Source: Lysinibacillus sphaericus OT4b.31 (GTDB taxonomy: Bacteria > Bacillota > Bacilli > Bacillales_A > Planococcaceae). From it: a stretch of 64,000 bases of DNA. Positions within the stretch are counted from its first letter, which is position 1. Each line of letters opens with the position of its first letter. The DNA lies in assembly GCF_000392615.1 (NCBI RefSeq), contig NZ_KB933407.1, positions 1 through 64,000 of the forward strand, given 5' to 3'. Position numbers and translations under genes: made by a program. Below, in pieces: positions 54,419 through 62,993 of this stretch. The notes under the pieces are model-generated. The model was not told where the DNA came from and did not search any database. It saw only the letters and a program-made list of their open reading frames with translations.

Positions 54419-54973
54419 ATGCGCATAAACAAGCAAGAATTTTATCAAAACGGACTGCATTATACAATCAGGTCTGCCATTGAAACAGATACGCGTGAGT
54501 TATCTGCATTAAGGTTACAAATTGATGGGGAGACAGAAAACCTTGACCGAGAAAAAGGGGAGGCCTTTATCGATCCACAAGGATTTCAACAGTTAATAAA
54601 AGCGGATACTGACAATCCTCGAAACTTATTTTTAGTGGCAGTCGCTCATCATCAAATTGTTGGCTTTTCAAGATGTGAAGGATTTGCGTTAAAACGATTT
54701 TCTCATAAAGTTGAATTTGGTGTAGGAGTTTTAAAGGAATTTTGGGGCTATGGCATAGGAAAGAACTTCTTACAACAATCCATTGCCTGGGCAGATGCCA
54801 ATGATATTAAAAAAATGGCATTGCATGTTTTAGAAACGAATGACAAAGCGATTAGGCTCTATGAAAAGCTAGGCTTTGAAGTAGAAGGCCTATTGAAAAA
54901 TGATAAAATACTATCTGACGGTAAATACTATAATACGGTTGTGATGGGCAGATGTCATGACTCATCTTTGTAG
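54419..54973 (+). CDS. GNAT-family N-acetyltransferase
   Basis: A 184-residue acetyltransferase. The acetyl-CoA site is VGVLKEFWGYGIGKNFLQQS (motif A, Q/RxxGxG/A form), and motif B is seen as ALHVLETNDKAIRLYEKLGF followed by EVEGLLK. This is the RimJ/RimL-like or SpeG-like layout; the acceptor is unknown. It follows the isochorismatase gene and is closed by a strong terminator, which also marks the edge of the prophage-like island. Confidence 0.92.
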   Translation: MRINKQEFYQNGLHYTIRSAIETDTRELSALRLQIDGETENLDREKGEAFIDPQGFQQLIKADTDNPRNLFLVAVAHHQIVGFSRCEGFALKRFSHKVEFGVGVLKEFWGYGIGKNFLQQSIAWADANDIKKMALHVLETNDKAIRLYEKLGFEVEGLLKNDKILSDGKYYNTVVMGRCHDSSL

Positions 54974-54991
54974 CACCACAAAGTCAAATTA

Positions 54992-55026
54992 AACCCAGCT
55001 ATGCGAAGATGCTTAGCTGGGTTTGT
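54992..55026 (+). terminator. Terminator of the isochorismatase-GNAT operon
   Basis: Perfect stem AAACCCAGCTA / TAGCTGGGTTT with a 12-nt loop. Confidence 0.85.
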
Positions 55027-55103
55027 TGCGAATTTATTTTGCGTTTGGATAAATATTTTAATTCCTAAAAACGTTGATATATATAGCGTTTGATGGGTTT
55101 TTG

Positions 55104-56309
55104 TTATAAACTAGCCCCACTTTTAGCCCCATTTTCTTTTAAACTTTGGCTAAATACAGAGATAGCATGTTCCTCCATTTCCTTAAGAACATGACCATAC
55201 ACTGTATGAATCATTTCAGGAGTGTTTCCTAATCGTTCAGCAATTGCTTTAACAGGGATACCGTTATTCATTAAAATTGTAGCATGTGTGTGCCGCAATC
55301 CGTGTATTGTAGTGGGGGGAAGACCAGCTGCTCTTACAGCACGATTAAATGTTGCGTTTAAACCTGTAGAAATGAAAGGTCCCCCAGTATAAGGGGATAG
55401 AAAAATAAACGAGTCATCTTTTGAAAGCTCTTCGTTCAACTTACGACCATAAGTCAGCAATAAGGCTTTGACAGCAGTTCGATAAATCTTTAACTGCTGA
55501 ATCACAATGTAATCCACTTTTATGGTGCGCTCACTATTTCGTGTCTTTGTTGTTCCAACTCCGTTATTTCCTCTATGACGTTCAATAGTAATTGTATTAT
55601 TGTCAAAGTCAATGTTACGCCATTGAAGCCCCAAAGCTTCTCCTTTACGCATACCAGTATAGGCAATCGTTAAAAATAAAGAATAGTACGCTATATTTTC
55701 GTTACGATTAATATAGTCAAGCAATAAATTTAGTTGCATTGGTGTTAGGTAATTTTTATCTGACTCCTCATTTCTCATAGAGGGCAGGGCAACACCATGT
55801 AATTTATTACGAATTATAATGTCTTCTGCTACAGCTGCATTAATTGCTGTTCTAAATGTTTTATGCAAGGATCGAATTGAATAAGGTTTTAATTTATTTT
55901 CTTAAGCATTTATAAAAGCCTTTTGATAAATAGTCTTATCTAATTTTTGTAGTTTATAGGAACCGAGATAGGGCTTTAAATATAGTTTTATAAAACCTTC
56001 TCGTTGAATAATTGTGGCAGGTTTCCATTTGCCTTTATTCAACTCAAACCACATGTCTAGCCATTGAGCAACAGTTAGGTTATCATTTTCTATATGTTTT
56101 GTTTCACCACGCAGCGTTGCAACCTTCACTTCCAGGAGGGCCTTCAATGCTGCTTTTTCTGTTGTAAAGCCACTTTTCTTCTTTTCTCTCCGTTTATTAG
56201 CAGCATCATAATACTTATGTCGATACATCCACAATTTTTCTTTATTCATATTGAAATAGTGATATATTTCAGGTTCTTTTGTTGATTTATATAACTTCAC
56301 CTTTACCAT
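55104..56309 (-). pseudogene. Phage-type tyrosine integrase with one internal stop codon
   Basis: A leftward 401-codon frame interrupted by a single TAA at 55904-55902 (codon 136). Before it lie an arm-binding/AP2-like region and a SAM-like core-binding start (NLTVAQWLDMWFELNKGKWK); after it, in the same frame, comes KPYSIRSLHKTFRTAINAAV and the catalytic domain with Arg in GMRKGEALGL, HGLRHTHATIL and the nucleophile Tyr in TVYGHVLKEM. CAA-to-TAA would explain the break. The start may be the GTG at 56300 rather than the ATG at 56309, because AAAGGG is too close to the latter. Confidence 0.88.
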
Positions 56310-56359
56310 CCCTTTCTAAGCTTTGGCGAGCGTGTGTACAGGAATGTATGATGTGAAAA

Positions 56360-56764
56360 TTAATCTAAAATTGTTTTGATCATTAAACGTAGTTTTTCTT
56401 GTATTTCTTTTGAAATTTCAACACCTTCTTTAAAAAAATAAAAGTTTCCTTCATTATTTTCGTTTAGAAAAATCGGTGTTGGTACGTCGAAATTATATTT
56501 ATCAATACTATCCTGTTCGTTAAACTGTGTTTTTGTATCTTTTTCAATGTTTATTAATCCATCATGTAAAATAGCGTTCGCTATTGCACCTGATTCAATT
56601 GCTTTTAATTTTGAAAATAGATCATAAAAAGCTTTTAACTCTTCTTCGTTTTTCTTGCTATCTTCCTCATTATCAGTTTCCCTTAATTTTAAATATTCTT
56701 TTTCAACGAACACTTTTTTAAATTCATCTAAATTATTCCAGCCAATGAAATCACCAGGCTTCAT
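56360..56764 (-). CDS. Hypothetical protein, N-terminally truncated
   Basis: A 134-residue, charged, helical protein (MKPGDFIGWNNLDEFKKVF, then KLRETDNEEDSKKNEEELKA). No ribosome site precedes the ATG, and the frame stays open upstream with protein-like sequence (VYKIAITAKNLVHISGVDIG) to about 56880. The real N terminus seems to be lost at a junction with the rightward gene fragment at 57021. No family recognised. Confidence 0.5.
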   Translation of the reverse strand: MKPGDFIGWNNLDEFKKVFVEKEYLKLRETDNEEDSKKNEEELKAFYDLFSKLKAIESGAIANAILHDGLINIEKDTKTQFNEQDSIDKYNFDVPTPIFLNENNEGNFYFFKEGVEISKEIQEKLRLMIKTILD

Positions 56765-57020
56765 TACTTTTAAAACTTTTAGGACATTATCTGGAATATC
56801 TTTTTTTATTCCAATATCAACGCCCGAAATGTGAACTAAGTTTTTAGCTGTTATTGCTATCTTATATACATTTGACCAAAGTTCTACTACAGTAGCTTCA
56901 ACTAAGAAGCTTGAAGAGTCTGCGAATAGGGTTGAAGAAGCTACAAAAGAATTAGAAAATAATGAAATTAGTACTGTTATAACAGAATTAGAAGAATGGC
57001 TTTATTCAATTCTTCAAGAT

Positions 57021-57515
57021 ATGCAAAAAGGTCTTCATGAAAATATTACTACTAATTTTGAGCCACTAAAAAGCTTTATGAATCTACAAAAGGAAAGTAC
57101 TAATCAGGATAAAACATTACAGATTTTAACAGATGAAGAATGGCAGAGATACTTACATAATGTTATTGTTAAAGAACTAATAACCGAAGGTATAACATTA
57201 GTATACGCATGCTTCTTATATAAAAACGACTTGGAGTTTTCGCCAAACAAAACTAAAAATTGGTTCAAAACTGTCGTTAAAGAGGATACCGATGTTGAAA
57301 TATTTATGAATGTTATTCACGCTCAAATAAGGCTGTTTGCATCGTTAAATGTTTTAACATTTGAAAACAATGAAGGAAATAATGGATCTAAATTTACATA
57401 CATTAATCAGAAAGTGTTTAATGAAATTAAGATAATCTTAGAAGAACCAAAAGGAGATGTAAAAAATATGCTAACTAGTTTAAAAGAAGCTTTTAGGATT
57501 GAATATGACAATTAA
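57021..57515 (+). CDS. Hypothetical coiled-coil protein, N-terminally truncated
   Basis: The 164-residue frame from ATG 57021 has no ribosome site. Protein-like sequence continues upstream in the same frame (KKLEESANRVEEATKELENN), open back to the TGA at 56832-56834 without a good start. The whole is strongly helical. It appears to be the C-terminal part of a larger protein joined at about 56880 to the opposite-strand fragment. A terminator follows at 57528. Confidence 0.5.
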   Translation: MQKGLHENITTNFEPLKSFMNLQKESTNQDKTLQILTDEEWQRYLHNVIVKELITEGITLVYACFLYKNDLEFSPNKTKNWFKTVVKEDTDVEIFMNVIHAQIRLFASLNVLTFENNEGNNGSKFTYINQKVFNEIKIILEEPKGDVKNMLTSLKEAFRIEYDN

Positions 57516-57527
57516 TAAATCTAAGAA

Positions 57528-57560
57528 GTCACATCTAACAAGGTGTGGCTTTTTATTTTA
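57528..57560 (+). terminator. Terminator, AGTCACA...TGTGGCT type
   Basis: AGTCACA pairs with TGTGGCT (one G-U), followed by TTTTTATTTT. The same word pair recurs after another gene of this island at 59120. Confidence 0.75.
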
Positions 57561-57669
57561 AATTTGTATGCAAAAATGAACGGAAATATTTGAGAAACTA
57601 TTTGTCTACAAGAATGTGAAAATTTCTTTCAACTAAAGTGGAAGACTTTCGCATCAATTATAATAAGGA

Positions 57670-57699
57670 TTACATTTATACCACATATTAGGTTATAAT
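57670..57699 (+). promoter_or_regulatory. Promoter of the two-TM peptide/secreted protein pair
   Basis: TTACAT, 18-bp spacer and a perfect TATAAT (57694-57699), about 50 nt before the two-TM peptide gene. Confidence 0.55.
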
Positions 57700-57751
57700 G
57701 AACTTTATGGTGAACTACTATTAAATTATTTTAATATTGAGGTGATTTTAG

Positions 57752-57931
57752 TTGAATAATATATTAAAGATAATAAAAAATAGGGTGTTTTTGGCATCTG
57801 TTTTTTTCTTTATAGCATTGTTCCTTATTATGAGTGTGCAAACTGATTTTAGTTTTTTTATGAAAATTATTGTCGCATTGTTTATATCTGGATTTTTCTT
57901 CCTAATTAACTATTCATTGAAAAATAAATAG
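57752..57931 (+). CDS. Small two-helix membrane peptide, 59 residues
   Basis: TTG at 57752 with GAGGTGA 7 nt upstream opens a 59-codon frame ending at TAG 57929. The peptide is basic at the N terminus (NNILKIIKNR), followed by a first helix (FLASVFFFIALFLIM), a short polar turn VQTDFS, and a second helix (IIVALFISGFFFLINY). It is 32 nt upstream of the secreted four-Cys protein and shares its promoter. A small two-helix neighbour of a secreted peptide might be an immunity or accessory protein, but this is speculative. Confidence 0.65.
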   Translation: MNNILKIIKNRVFLASVFFFIALFLIMSVQTDFSFFMKIIVALFISGFFFLINYSLKNK

Positions 57932-57963
57932 GTTATGGTATCATATGTAATAGGAGGGATAAT

Positions 57964-58599
57964 ATGTTAAATAAAATCACTGGTAGTTTATTCAAAGTAA
58001 GTATGGTAGTAGCTATTGCAATGTTTTCTATCCTTGGTGTACTCACTGAAAACACTAATGCAAAGGAATATGGTGAAAATCCTGAAAATCCTGAAGAGCT
58101 TGCTTTAGTTGAAAAATCTTTAGAATTGATTTTTGAAAAAGGTGTGGTTACCAATGAAAGAGGCTATTTCTTAGGATATGACAGAGAAGTTTTTGAAAAC
58201 GGATTAAAAGAATATGATAATTATGAAGAGTATATTCAACAAATTGAGGATGCGGATTTATTTGTTAATACAAATCAAGTAGATATTTCTGAAAATCCGA
58301 AAATTGGAACTAGAGCTGTTGCTTGTGGATGGCATTTAATGAGACCAACATACGAATTTACAGCTGCACAAAATGATTGTATTTTAAAAGGTATAAAATC
58401 TAATTACGGTCCTATTGCTATAGGTAGTACTATAGCAAATTTAATCGCGGACAAAGATTTTAAATTAGCTGCAGGACACATACTTAAACTAGGTTTTAAT
58501 TCTAATATATGGGGAGTTATAACAACGCTAACAGTAGTTCAAGCTCAATGTGCAGAAGAAATGGATAAAAAATTCCCCGGAAAGAGTAATTGTGAGTAA
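57964..58599 (+). CDS. Secreted protein with four-Cys C-terminal domain
   Basis: A 211-residue exported protein. The signal peptide (residues 1-33) ends near ENTNA. An acidic region of about 85 residues follows, then, after IGTRAVA, a C-terminal domain of about 90 residues with four cysteines (CGWHLM, DCILKG, QCAEEM, SNCE) and a hydrophobic centre (PIAIGSTIANLIADK, LGFNSNIWGVITTLTVV). A precursor with acidic propeptide and Cys-containing hydrophobic C terminus recalls secreted bacteriocin precursors, but no family match is claimed. GGAGG lies 5 nt before the ATG. Confidence 0.8.
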   Translation: MLNKITGSLFKVSMVVAIAMFSILGVLTENTNAKEYGENPENPEELALVEKSLELIFEKGVVTNERGYFLGYDREVFENGLKEYDNYEEYIQQIEDADLFVNTNQVDISENPKIGTRAVACGWHLMRPTYEFTAAQNDCILKGIKSNYGPIAIGSTIANLIADKDFKLAAGHILKLGFNSNIWGVITTLTVVQAQCAEEMDKKFPGKSNCE

Positions 58600-58624
58600 T
58601 TGGATGTAAGGAATTAGACTAAAG

Positions 58625-58656
58625 AGTCTGCACTCATTTGAGTGTAGGCTTTTTGT
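58625..58656 (+). terminator. Terminator of the secreted four-Cys gene
   Basis: AGTCTGCACTC / GAGTGTAGGCT with an ATTT loop and TTTTTG. Confidence 0.85.
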
Positions 58657-58839
58657 TATGCATTTAACTATGAATAAAAATTAAATTGTTAAATAGGTTA
58701 AACCACTTTATAATAGTGCTAATTAAATACGATTTATGAGATGGTTTCATGCCATATCCTAAGATGTTTATTAATATCTCGTGTGTCAAAGACCACACCG
58801 TAATGATGACTTTATAGAGAGAAAGGGAGAGTCAATCAA

Positions 58840-59106
58840 ATGATTAAAAACACAAACAATCAGAGTGAGATATTGGATACCGAAAATGTTTTAGGAAAAT
58901 ATAAGGAGAATATAGAATTAATTCAACAGTCATTAAAACAACTTGAGCTGGTCACTACTAAATTGCAAAGTGAAGGATTGGTAGAAATAGAAAAGTTGGC
59001 TAATGAATTAAGTATGTTGCAGAAACTCTCAACAAGTATAGAGTTTAAAGCTAAGCTTTTTATTTGTAATAACGGTGAAACCATCGAGACATCAACGCCT
59101 GAATAA
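58840..59106 (+). CDS. Small coiled-coil protein, phage-like
   Basis: An 88-residue helical protein (KYKENIELIQQSLKQLELVT, EIEKLANELSMLQKLS) with an unstructured, Glu/Thr-rich C terminus. AAGGGAGAG lies 10 nt upstream of the ATG. It has its own terminator 14 nt after the stop. No family recognised. Confidence 0.65.
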   Translation: MIKNTNNQSEILDTENVLGKYKENIELIQQSLKQLELVTTKLQSEGLVEIEKLANELSMLQKLSTSIEFKAKLFICNNGETIETSTPE

Positions 59107-59119
59107 AATATAGAAATCT

Positions 59120-59147
59120 AGTCACATCCAAGCGGGTGTGGCTTTTA
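59120..59147 (+). terminator. Terminator, AGTCACA...TGTGGCT type
   Basis: AGTCACATCC / GGGTGTGGCT with an AAGC loop, then TTTTAATT. Confidence 0.8.
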
Positions 59148-59219
59148 ATTATGCATCAAAATCCTATTACACAGTAAATCCTTTCCAGTCTATGATTAGT
59201 GTAGAAGGTGGTGCTAAAG

Positions 59220-59432
59220 ATGAGTGGCAATTTAGAACATATTACTATCAGTTTTTGTGAACAAAACGGAGATGTAATTATGACGTACGATATCAATGGT
59301 TCTCTATCAGCTTTGATTCCAAACGTTAGTGATGTAGTTAATATTGATGGTAACTATAGGGCTGTGAGCGAAAAGGCTTTTACTTACAGTTCAAAAAGCA
59401 TTATAGTTACGATTTATTTAGAAGAATTATAA
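59220..59432 (+). CDS. Small beta-rich hypothetical protein
   Basis: A 70-residue protein (MSGNLEHITISFCEQNGDVI, then TYDINGSL) with alternating hydrophobic residues suggesting beta strands. ATG at 59220 follows AAGGTGGTG; four codons upstream are open but unsupported. Position among phage-like genes suggests a small phage gene. Family not recognised. Confidence 0.55.
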   Translation: MSGNLEHITISFCEQNGDVIMTYDINGSLSALIPNVSDVVNIDGNYRAVSEKAFTYSSKSIIVTIYLEEL

Positions 59433-59441
59433 TTATTTTCA

Positions 59442-59475
59442 AAGTCGCGGTCACTACGAGTTGCGGCTTTTTATT
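59442..59475 (+). terminator. Terminator after the 70-residue gene
   Basis: AGTCGC / GCGGCT arms with one G-U pair, followed by TTTTTATTAT. The following stretch to 59689 shows no gene longer than a few codons. Confidence 0.55.
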
Positions 59476-59689
59476 ATGCCTTGAGGACTGTATCAAACAG
59501 CCATAAAACAATCGGAGGCTAGTTCAATGGGTTCTAAGTATCGTTAGATAGATTATGATACTGCGTGAAGCTTACAGGGATTAGTTATTAGTAGGGCGGA
59601 GTTTGATGCAGTCTTGAAGATATAAAGTCGAAAGCTAAACAGACTATAAAAGCTAATGAGCAATCACTATGAATTGTGGAGGGATAAGG

Positions 59690-60007
59690 ATGGAACCAGT
59701 CTATGCGAAGTGTAACAAGTCATGTGGTCACAAGTTTTATGTCCAACACTTTAAGAAAGACAAACTTCATAACGCTATCGAGAAGACATACTTCAACTGT
59801 CCTAACTGTGGACGTGAGTATGTCTGTTTTTATACAGACGGATCAATACGTAAACTTCAAGCAAAGATGCGAGAGTTACACCGCAAGATGAAGTGGGTTG
59901 ATGGTGATAAGCTAGTGCAATTAAAGCAAGATGAGTCCACGTTAAAGGCAGACATCAAGAGACGTATGGATACCATCAAGGAAGAGATAATAACACATGA
60001 ACAGTAA
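59690..60007 (+). CDS. Phage-like zinc-finger protein
   Basis: A 105-residue protein with a Cys4 zinc site: CNKSCGHKFYVQ and, further on, FNCPNCGREYVCFY (about residues 7-11 and 37-40). A Lys/Arg-rich helical tail follows (IRKLQAKMRELHRKMKW). ATG at 59690 follows GGAGGGATAAGG. It overlaps the HNH gene by 11 nt. Such small zinc proteins commonly precede HNH and terminase genes in phages of Bacillota. Confidence 0.8.
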   Translation: MEPVYAKCNKSCGHKFYVQHFKKDKLHNAIEKTYFNCPNCGREYVCFYTDGSIRKLQAKMRELHRKMKWVDGDKLVQLKQDESTLKADIKRRMDTIKEEIITHEQ

Positions 60008-60368
60008 ACCTTTACGTCCATGTAATAAGCCTGGATGCGGACAGCTAACTCGTGAGGGGTATTGTGACCAACATAAAACAGCCAAAGTTGAAAACAATCG
60101 CTATTACGATAAGTATCATCGTAGTGATCGAAGCAAACAATTTTACCATTCAGCAGCATGGAAACGAGCACGGGATTTGATTCGCATTCGGGATAACGGA
60201 TTATGTGTTGAATGTCTAAATGAAAAACGAATTACAGTTGGAACAATTGTGGACCACATCATACCGATTAAACAAAACTGGAATAAAAGGTTAGATGAAG
60301 ACAACCTACAGCTACTTTGCCAGTCGTGCCACAACAAAAAGACAGGTACAGAGAGGAAAGATGGGTAG
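59997..60368 (+). CDS. HNH endonuclease, phage packaging module
   Basis: A 123-residue HNH nuclease. A zinc-binding CNKPGCGQLTREGYCDQH opening is followed by a CVEC knuckle, the core DHIIPIKQNWNKRLDEDNLQ and LLCQSCHNKKT, giving the two metal-binding His and the Asn of the HNH motif. In many phages this gene lies directly upstream of the terminase small subunit and takes part in DNA packaging; here a terminase fragment follows 108 nt later. AAGGAAGAG precedes the ATG. Confidence 0.9.
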   Translation: MNSKPLRPCNKPGCGQLTREGYCDQHKTAKVENNRYYDKYHRSDRSKQFYHSAAWKRARDLIRIRDNGLCVECLNEKRITVGTIVDHIIPIKQNWNKRLDEDNLQLLCQSCHNKKTGTERKDG

Positions 60369-60476
60369 CCCCCCTCTATATTTTTCTGAAAAGACAATTA
60401 GCCCTACACCGGATGCCCGTTTTCTGTACACAAAAATCCCTAAATAAAATATTTTTCCGAAAGTGAGGTGATGGAA

Positions 60477-60590
60477 ATGGCTAGACCGCGACAACCAATT
60501 GAATTGTTGGTTCTAAAAGGTAAAAAGAACTTAACTAAAACTGAAATAAAAGAGCGTCAAAAGCAGGAAAACGCCTTAATATTATATTGA
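60477..60590 (+). pseudogene. Terminase small subunit, truncated after 37 codons
   Basis: ATG at 60477 behind AAGTGAGGTG encodes MARPRQPIELLVLKGKKNL and KTEIKERQKQE, the typical opening of P27-type phage terminase small subunits. After about 33 codons the similarity ends (NALILY) and a stop follows at 60588. The sequence there belongs to the opposite-strand gene, so the phage genome was cut at about 60575-60590. The large subunit and structural genes are absent. Confidence 0.7.
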
Positions 60591-61338
60591 GGTCTAAAAT
60601 GATAAATTAACATGGCTTCAACTACATTAACTACTGTAGCATCAGTTATTTTTTCTCCCAATTTATCAGTAGTTTGCCAGTAAGAGTTCCCTAATAAAAT
60701 GGAAGTCATTGAATCTGGGGTCATAACTGTATGCAACTTAGATTTTGTATGAAGCAAAAATATTACCAACTCTTTATCTCTGTACTTCATATTATAATCT
60801 CTATATATATTTTTAAGATCTTCTCGTGACTGTTTAATCTATCAAAGATATTTCTACCCCCACCAGTTTCAAGAGATTGCCCAATATACAAAATTTCGTA
60901 CTCCTCACTTGTTTCCTCATTTTGATTCGATATATTTATTAGATCATAAATAGAGATCTTCTTTTTTTGACTTAAGTTCGAACTATTGAAGAAATCAACA
61001 TGATTTTTCTTAATGAATTCGATCCCATAATTAGTAATCCCTATTTCAATTGTAGTCCCGTAATCGCTGATATTAATATCAATGGAATCTTCCGGGATAT
61101 TGAAAGGCAGTAGTATAATATTCGATATTCTAAAACTTTGGTTTAACTCTAAGCACTTATAGTTGACAATTAATTGTTGATTGATACACTGCGCATCTAA
61201 TATTTGATATTTTTTTGCTAACATAACCATATAAATATTTGAATTTCCATATTGTGAATGCTGTTCACGAACATCTTCCAAATGCATGTATGGAAATATA
61301 AACTGTTCATCGAAAAAAATCTCGAGTACTTTTTTCAT
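60557..61338 (-). pseudogene. GIY-YIG-like protein, frameshifted
   Basis: ATG at 61338 (GGGAGGG 8 nt upstream) opens a leftward frame with EILYIGQSLETGGGRNIFDR then LNSHEKI, a GIY-YIG-like segment, which runs to a stop at 60787. One missing A near 60805 would continue it as IYRDYNMKYRDKELVIFLLH to VVEAMLIYHFRPQYNIK near 60580. The restored length is about 260 residues. The C terminus meets the terminase remnant, so its last residues are probably replaced. Nuclease activity is only suggested by the motif. Confidence 0.65.
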
Positions 61339-61596
61339 AAAAAGTCCCTCCCTTTTTTGATATACTTTAAGCATAAAAAACCTGCTAAACTATTTTCATC
61401 GTACACTGAGATATTCCAGAGACCTCAGGTTTCCATACTATTTATTTTATATCCTCCAGAAAAAAACGATTTATATCTACTAATATTCTACAATATCTCC
61501 GTATATTTCATTGAACTTTCTCGAACATAAATAGTCTAAACTACTTTCGTTTTTCTTCTATTCTGAAGAATTACTATTAAGCCATATAAACAAATG

Positions 61597-61633
61597 ACCA
61601 GGACTCACTTCAAAATGAGTGCCTGGTTTTGTT
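61597..61633. terminator. Bidirectional terminator
   Basis: ACCAGG-ACTCACTT and AATGAGTG-CCTGGT arms form a long stem, followed rightward by TTTTGTT; leftward it closes the 62-residue gene. The bases 61339-61596 upstream of the GIY-YIG-like gene hold its leader and nothing else recognisable. Confidence 0.65.
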
Positions 61634-61822
61634 CTATATTCTTTTGTATTTGTTAGGATGGAATTGCCTATGTAACATTTTTGCGCCAATAAAAATACAA
61701 AACGTCCCTAAAACTTTTAAAAGTATATTTTTGATTAATAAAGAATCGTCAATTGTTATGACTATCAACATAGGCCCAACCATAATTAATATTAAACCTA
61801 TTAACCCTTTTACAAGCCTCAT
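61634..61822 (-). CDS. Small two-helix membrane protein, 62 residues
   Basis: Two hydrophobic segments (LIGLILIMVGPMLIVITI and LLKVLGTFCIFIGAKML) joined by a polar turn, with a basic C terminus. GGAGG lies 7 nt before the ATG, a strong ribosome site. It is 40 nt downstream of the exonuclease gene and probably cotranscribed with it. Family not recognised. Confidence 0.7.
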   Translation of the reverse strand: MRLVKGLIGLILIMVGPMLIVITIDDSLLIKNILLKVLGTFCIFIGAKMLHRQFHPNKYKRI

Positions 61823-61861
61823 ATAAAACCTCCTAATTAAAAAGCCACTTATTTGAGTGAC

Positions 61862-62749
61862 TTAATTTTTAACTAAGTTTTCTTCATAACAATATTTATA
61901 CAATTCAGCAGTTACAAAGCAATCGTGTAGTGCATCGTGTGATTTTAAATGATTCAATTTTAAGAAGCTTTTTAATGTAGATAATTTATGATTTTTTGTA
62001 AAGTCAATATGTTTACGAGATAAAGCTAAAGTATCTATAGCTTTAAATTTACGGTATTCGATTTCCTCTTTGTACATTGCACTTAGTAAAAATTTCATGT
62101 CGAATGAGGCATTATGTGCAACGATGACATCATCTTTTAAAAACTCAAGTAATTTTGGTAGTATTTCTTTAATTGAAGGGGCATCTTTAACATCATCGTT
62201 ACTTATACCATTTATTTCTGTTGCGTCATAAGGAATTCGTTTAGAAGGCTTCACAAAGGTAACAAATTTTTCTTTTTCCTCAAAGTTCTCATATCGCACG
62301 GCAGCAACTTGAATAATTTCGTCCGTATTATTAGATAGACCTGTTGTTTCAAAATCTAAAACTATAAAATTTGGCACAAGTTTTCTTATTCTAGAATAGA
62401 CAAGTTTGCTATCAGGAACGATGTTTAAATCTCTAAAACTGGTAACTTTCTGTTGTTGTATAGTATTAGTTGAATTCGGCTTTCCTCTAACAATTTCAAT
62501 TTTAGTATTGTTAATTATATTATCAGCTATTTTTCGCTTTTCTTCCTCGATAATTTTTGTTTTTATTTCTTCCTCTAACATATTAGGATTTTCATTTTGT
62601 AATTCAATAATACGTTTTTCTATTGGTGTCAATGTAGAAGGATTGTTCATTCTTAACTTAACTGTATAATCTTTTCTTTCCAGCTCTTGTTTTTCGATAG
62701 GAATATCAATTTTCTTCTTCTTAGAGAATAATTTTTTAAACCAATTCAT
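61862..62749 (-). CDS. DEDDh 3'-5' exonuclease (DnaQ/PolC epsilon-like)
   Basis: A 295-residue protein. The N-terminal 130 residues are Lys/Glu-rich and helical (WFKKLFSKKKK). Residues about 140-290 form a DEDDh exonuclease: VLDFETTGL (Exo I, Asp and Glu), VIVAHNASFDMKFL (Exo II) and KSHDALHDCFVTAELY (Exo III, His and Asp). This resembles stand-alone DnaQ-like domains of phages and Bacillota. ATG at 62749 follows GGGAGG; the frame is open 34 codons upstream without a ribosome site. It probably degrades DNA or RNA 3' ends. Confidence 0.9.
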   Translation of the reverse strand: MNWFKKLFSKKKKIDIPIEKQELERKDYTVKLRMNNPSTLTPIEKRIIELQNENPNMLEEEIKTKIIEEEKRKIADNIINNTKIEIVRGKPNSTNTIQQQKVTSFRDLNIVPDSKLVYSRIRKLVPNFIVLDFETTGLSNNTDEIIQVAAVRYENFEEKEKFVTFVKPSKRIPYDATEINGISNDDVKDAPSIKEILPKLLEFLKDDVIVAHNASFDMKFLLSAMYKEEIEYRKFKAIDTLALSRKHIDFTKNHKLSTLKSFLKLNHLKSHDALHDCFVTAELYKYCYEENLVKN

Positions 62750-62993
62750 TGTTTGCAACCTCCCTTTATATTTCCATTTTAGGGAAACAGGAGTTGGAAG
62801 TACATACAAAAAATCAACTCTATTTATAAATATTTGAAGGACAAATCGCATATAGAGTGTCCAGTGTGCCTTTTTACAATTGGTTGGAACAACCGAATAT
62901 GAACTGCCTAAGAGGATATATTGTGCGGAGATAAAAGCATATTAACTATTTAATTGGAGAAAATATTCCTAAATAAAATTTTAGGAGGATGAA

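Noticed and set aside
55073-55103. Integrase-adjacent attachment site
   Set aside because: The stretch with GTTGATATATATAGCGTTTG is a plausible attL core, but I found no second copy in the window, so it is not called.
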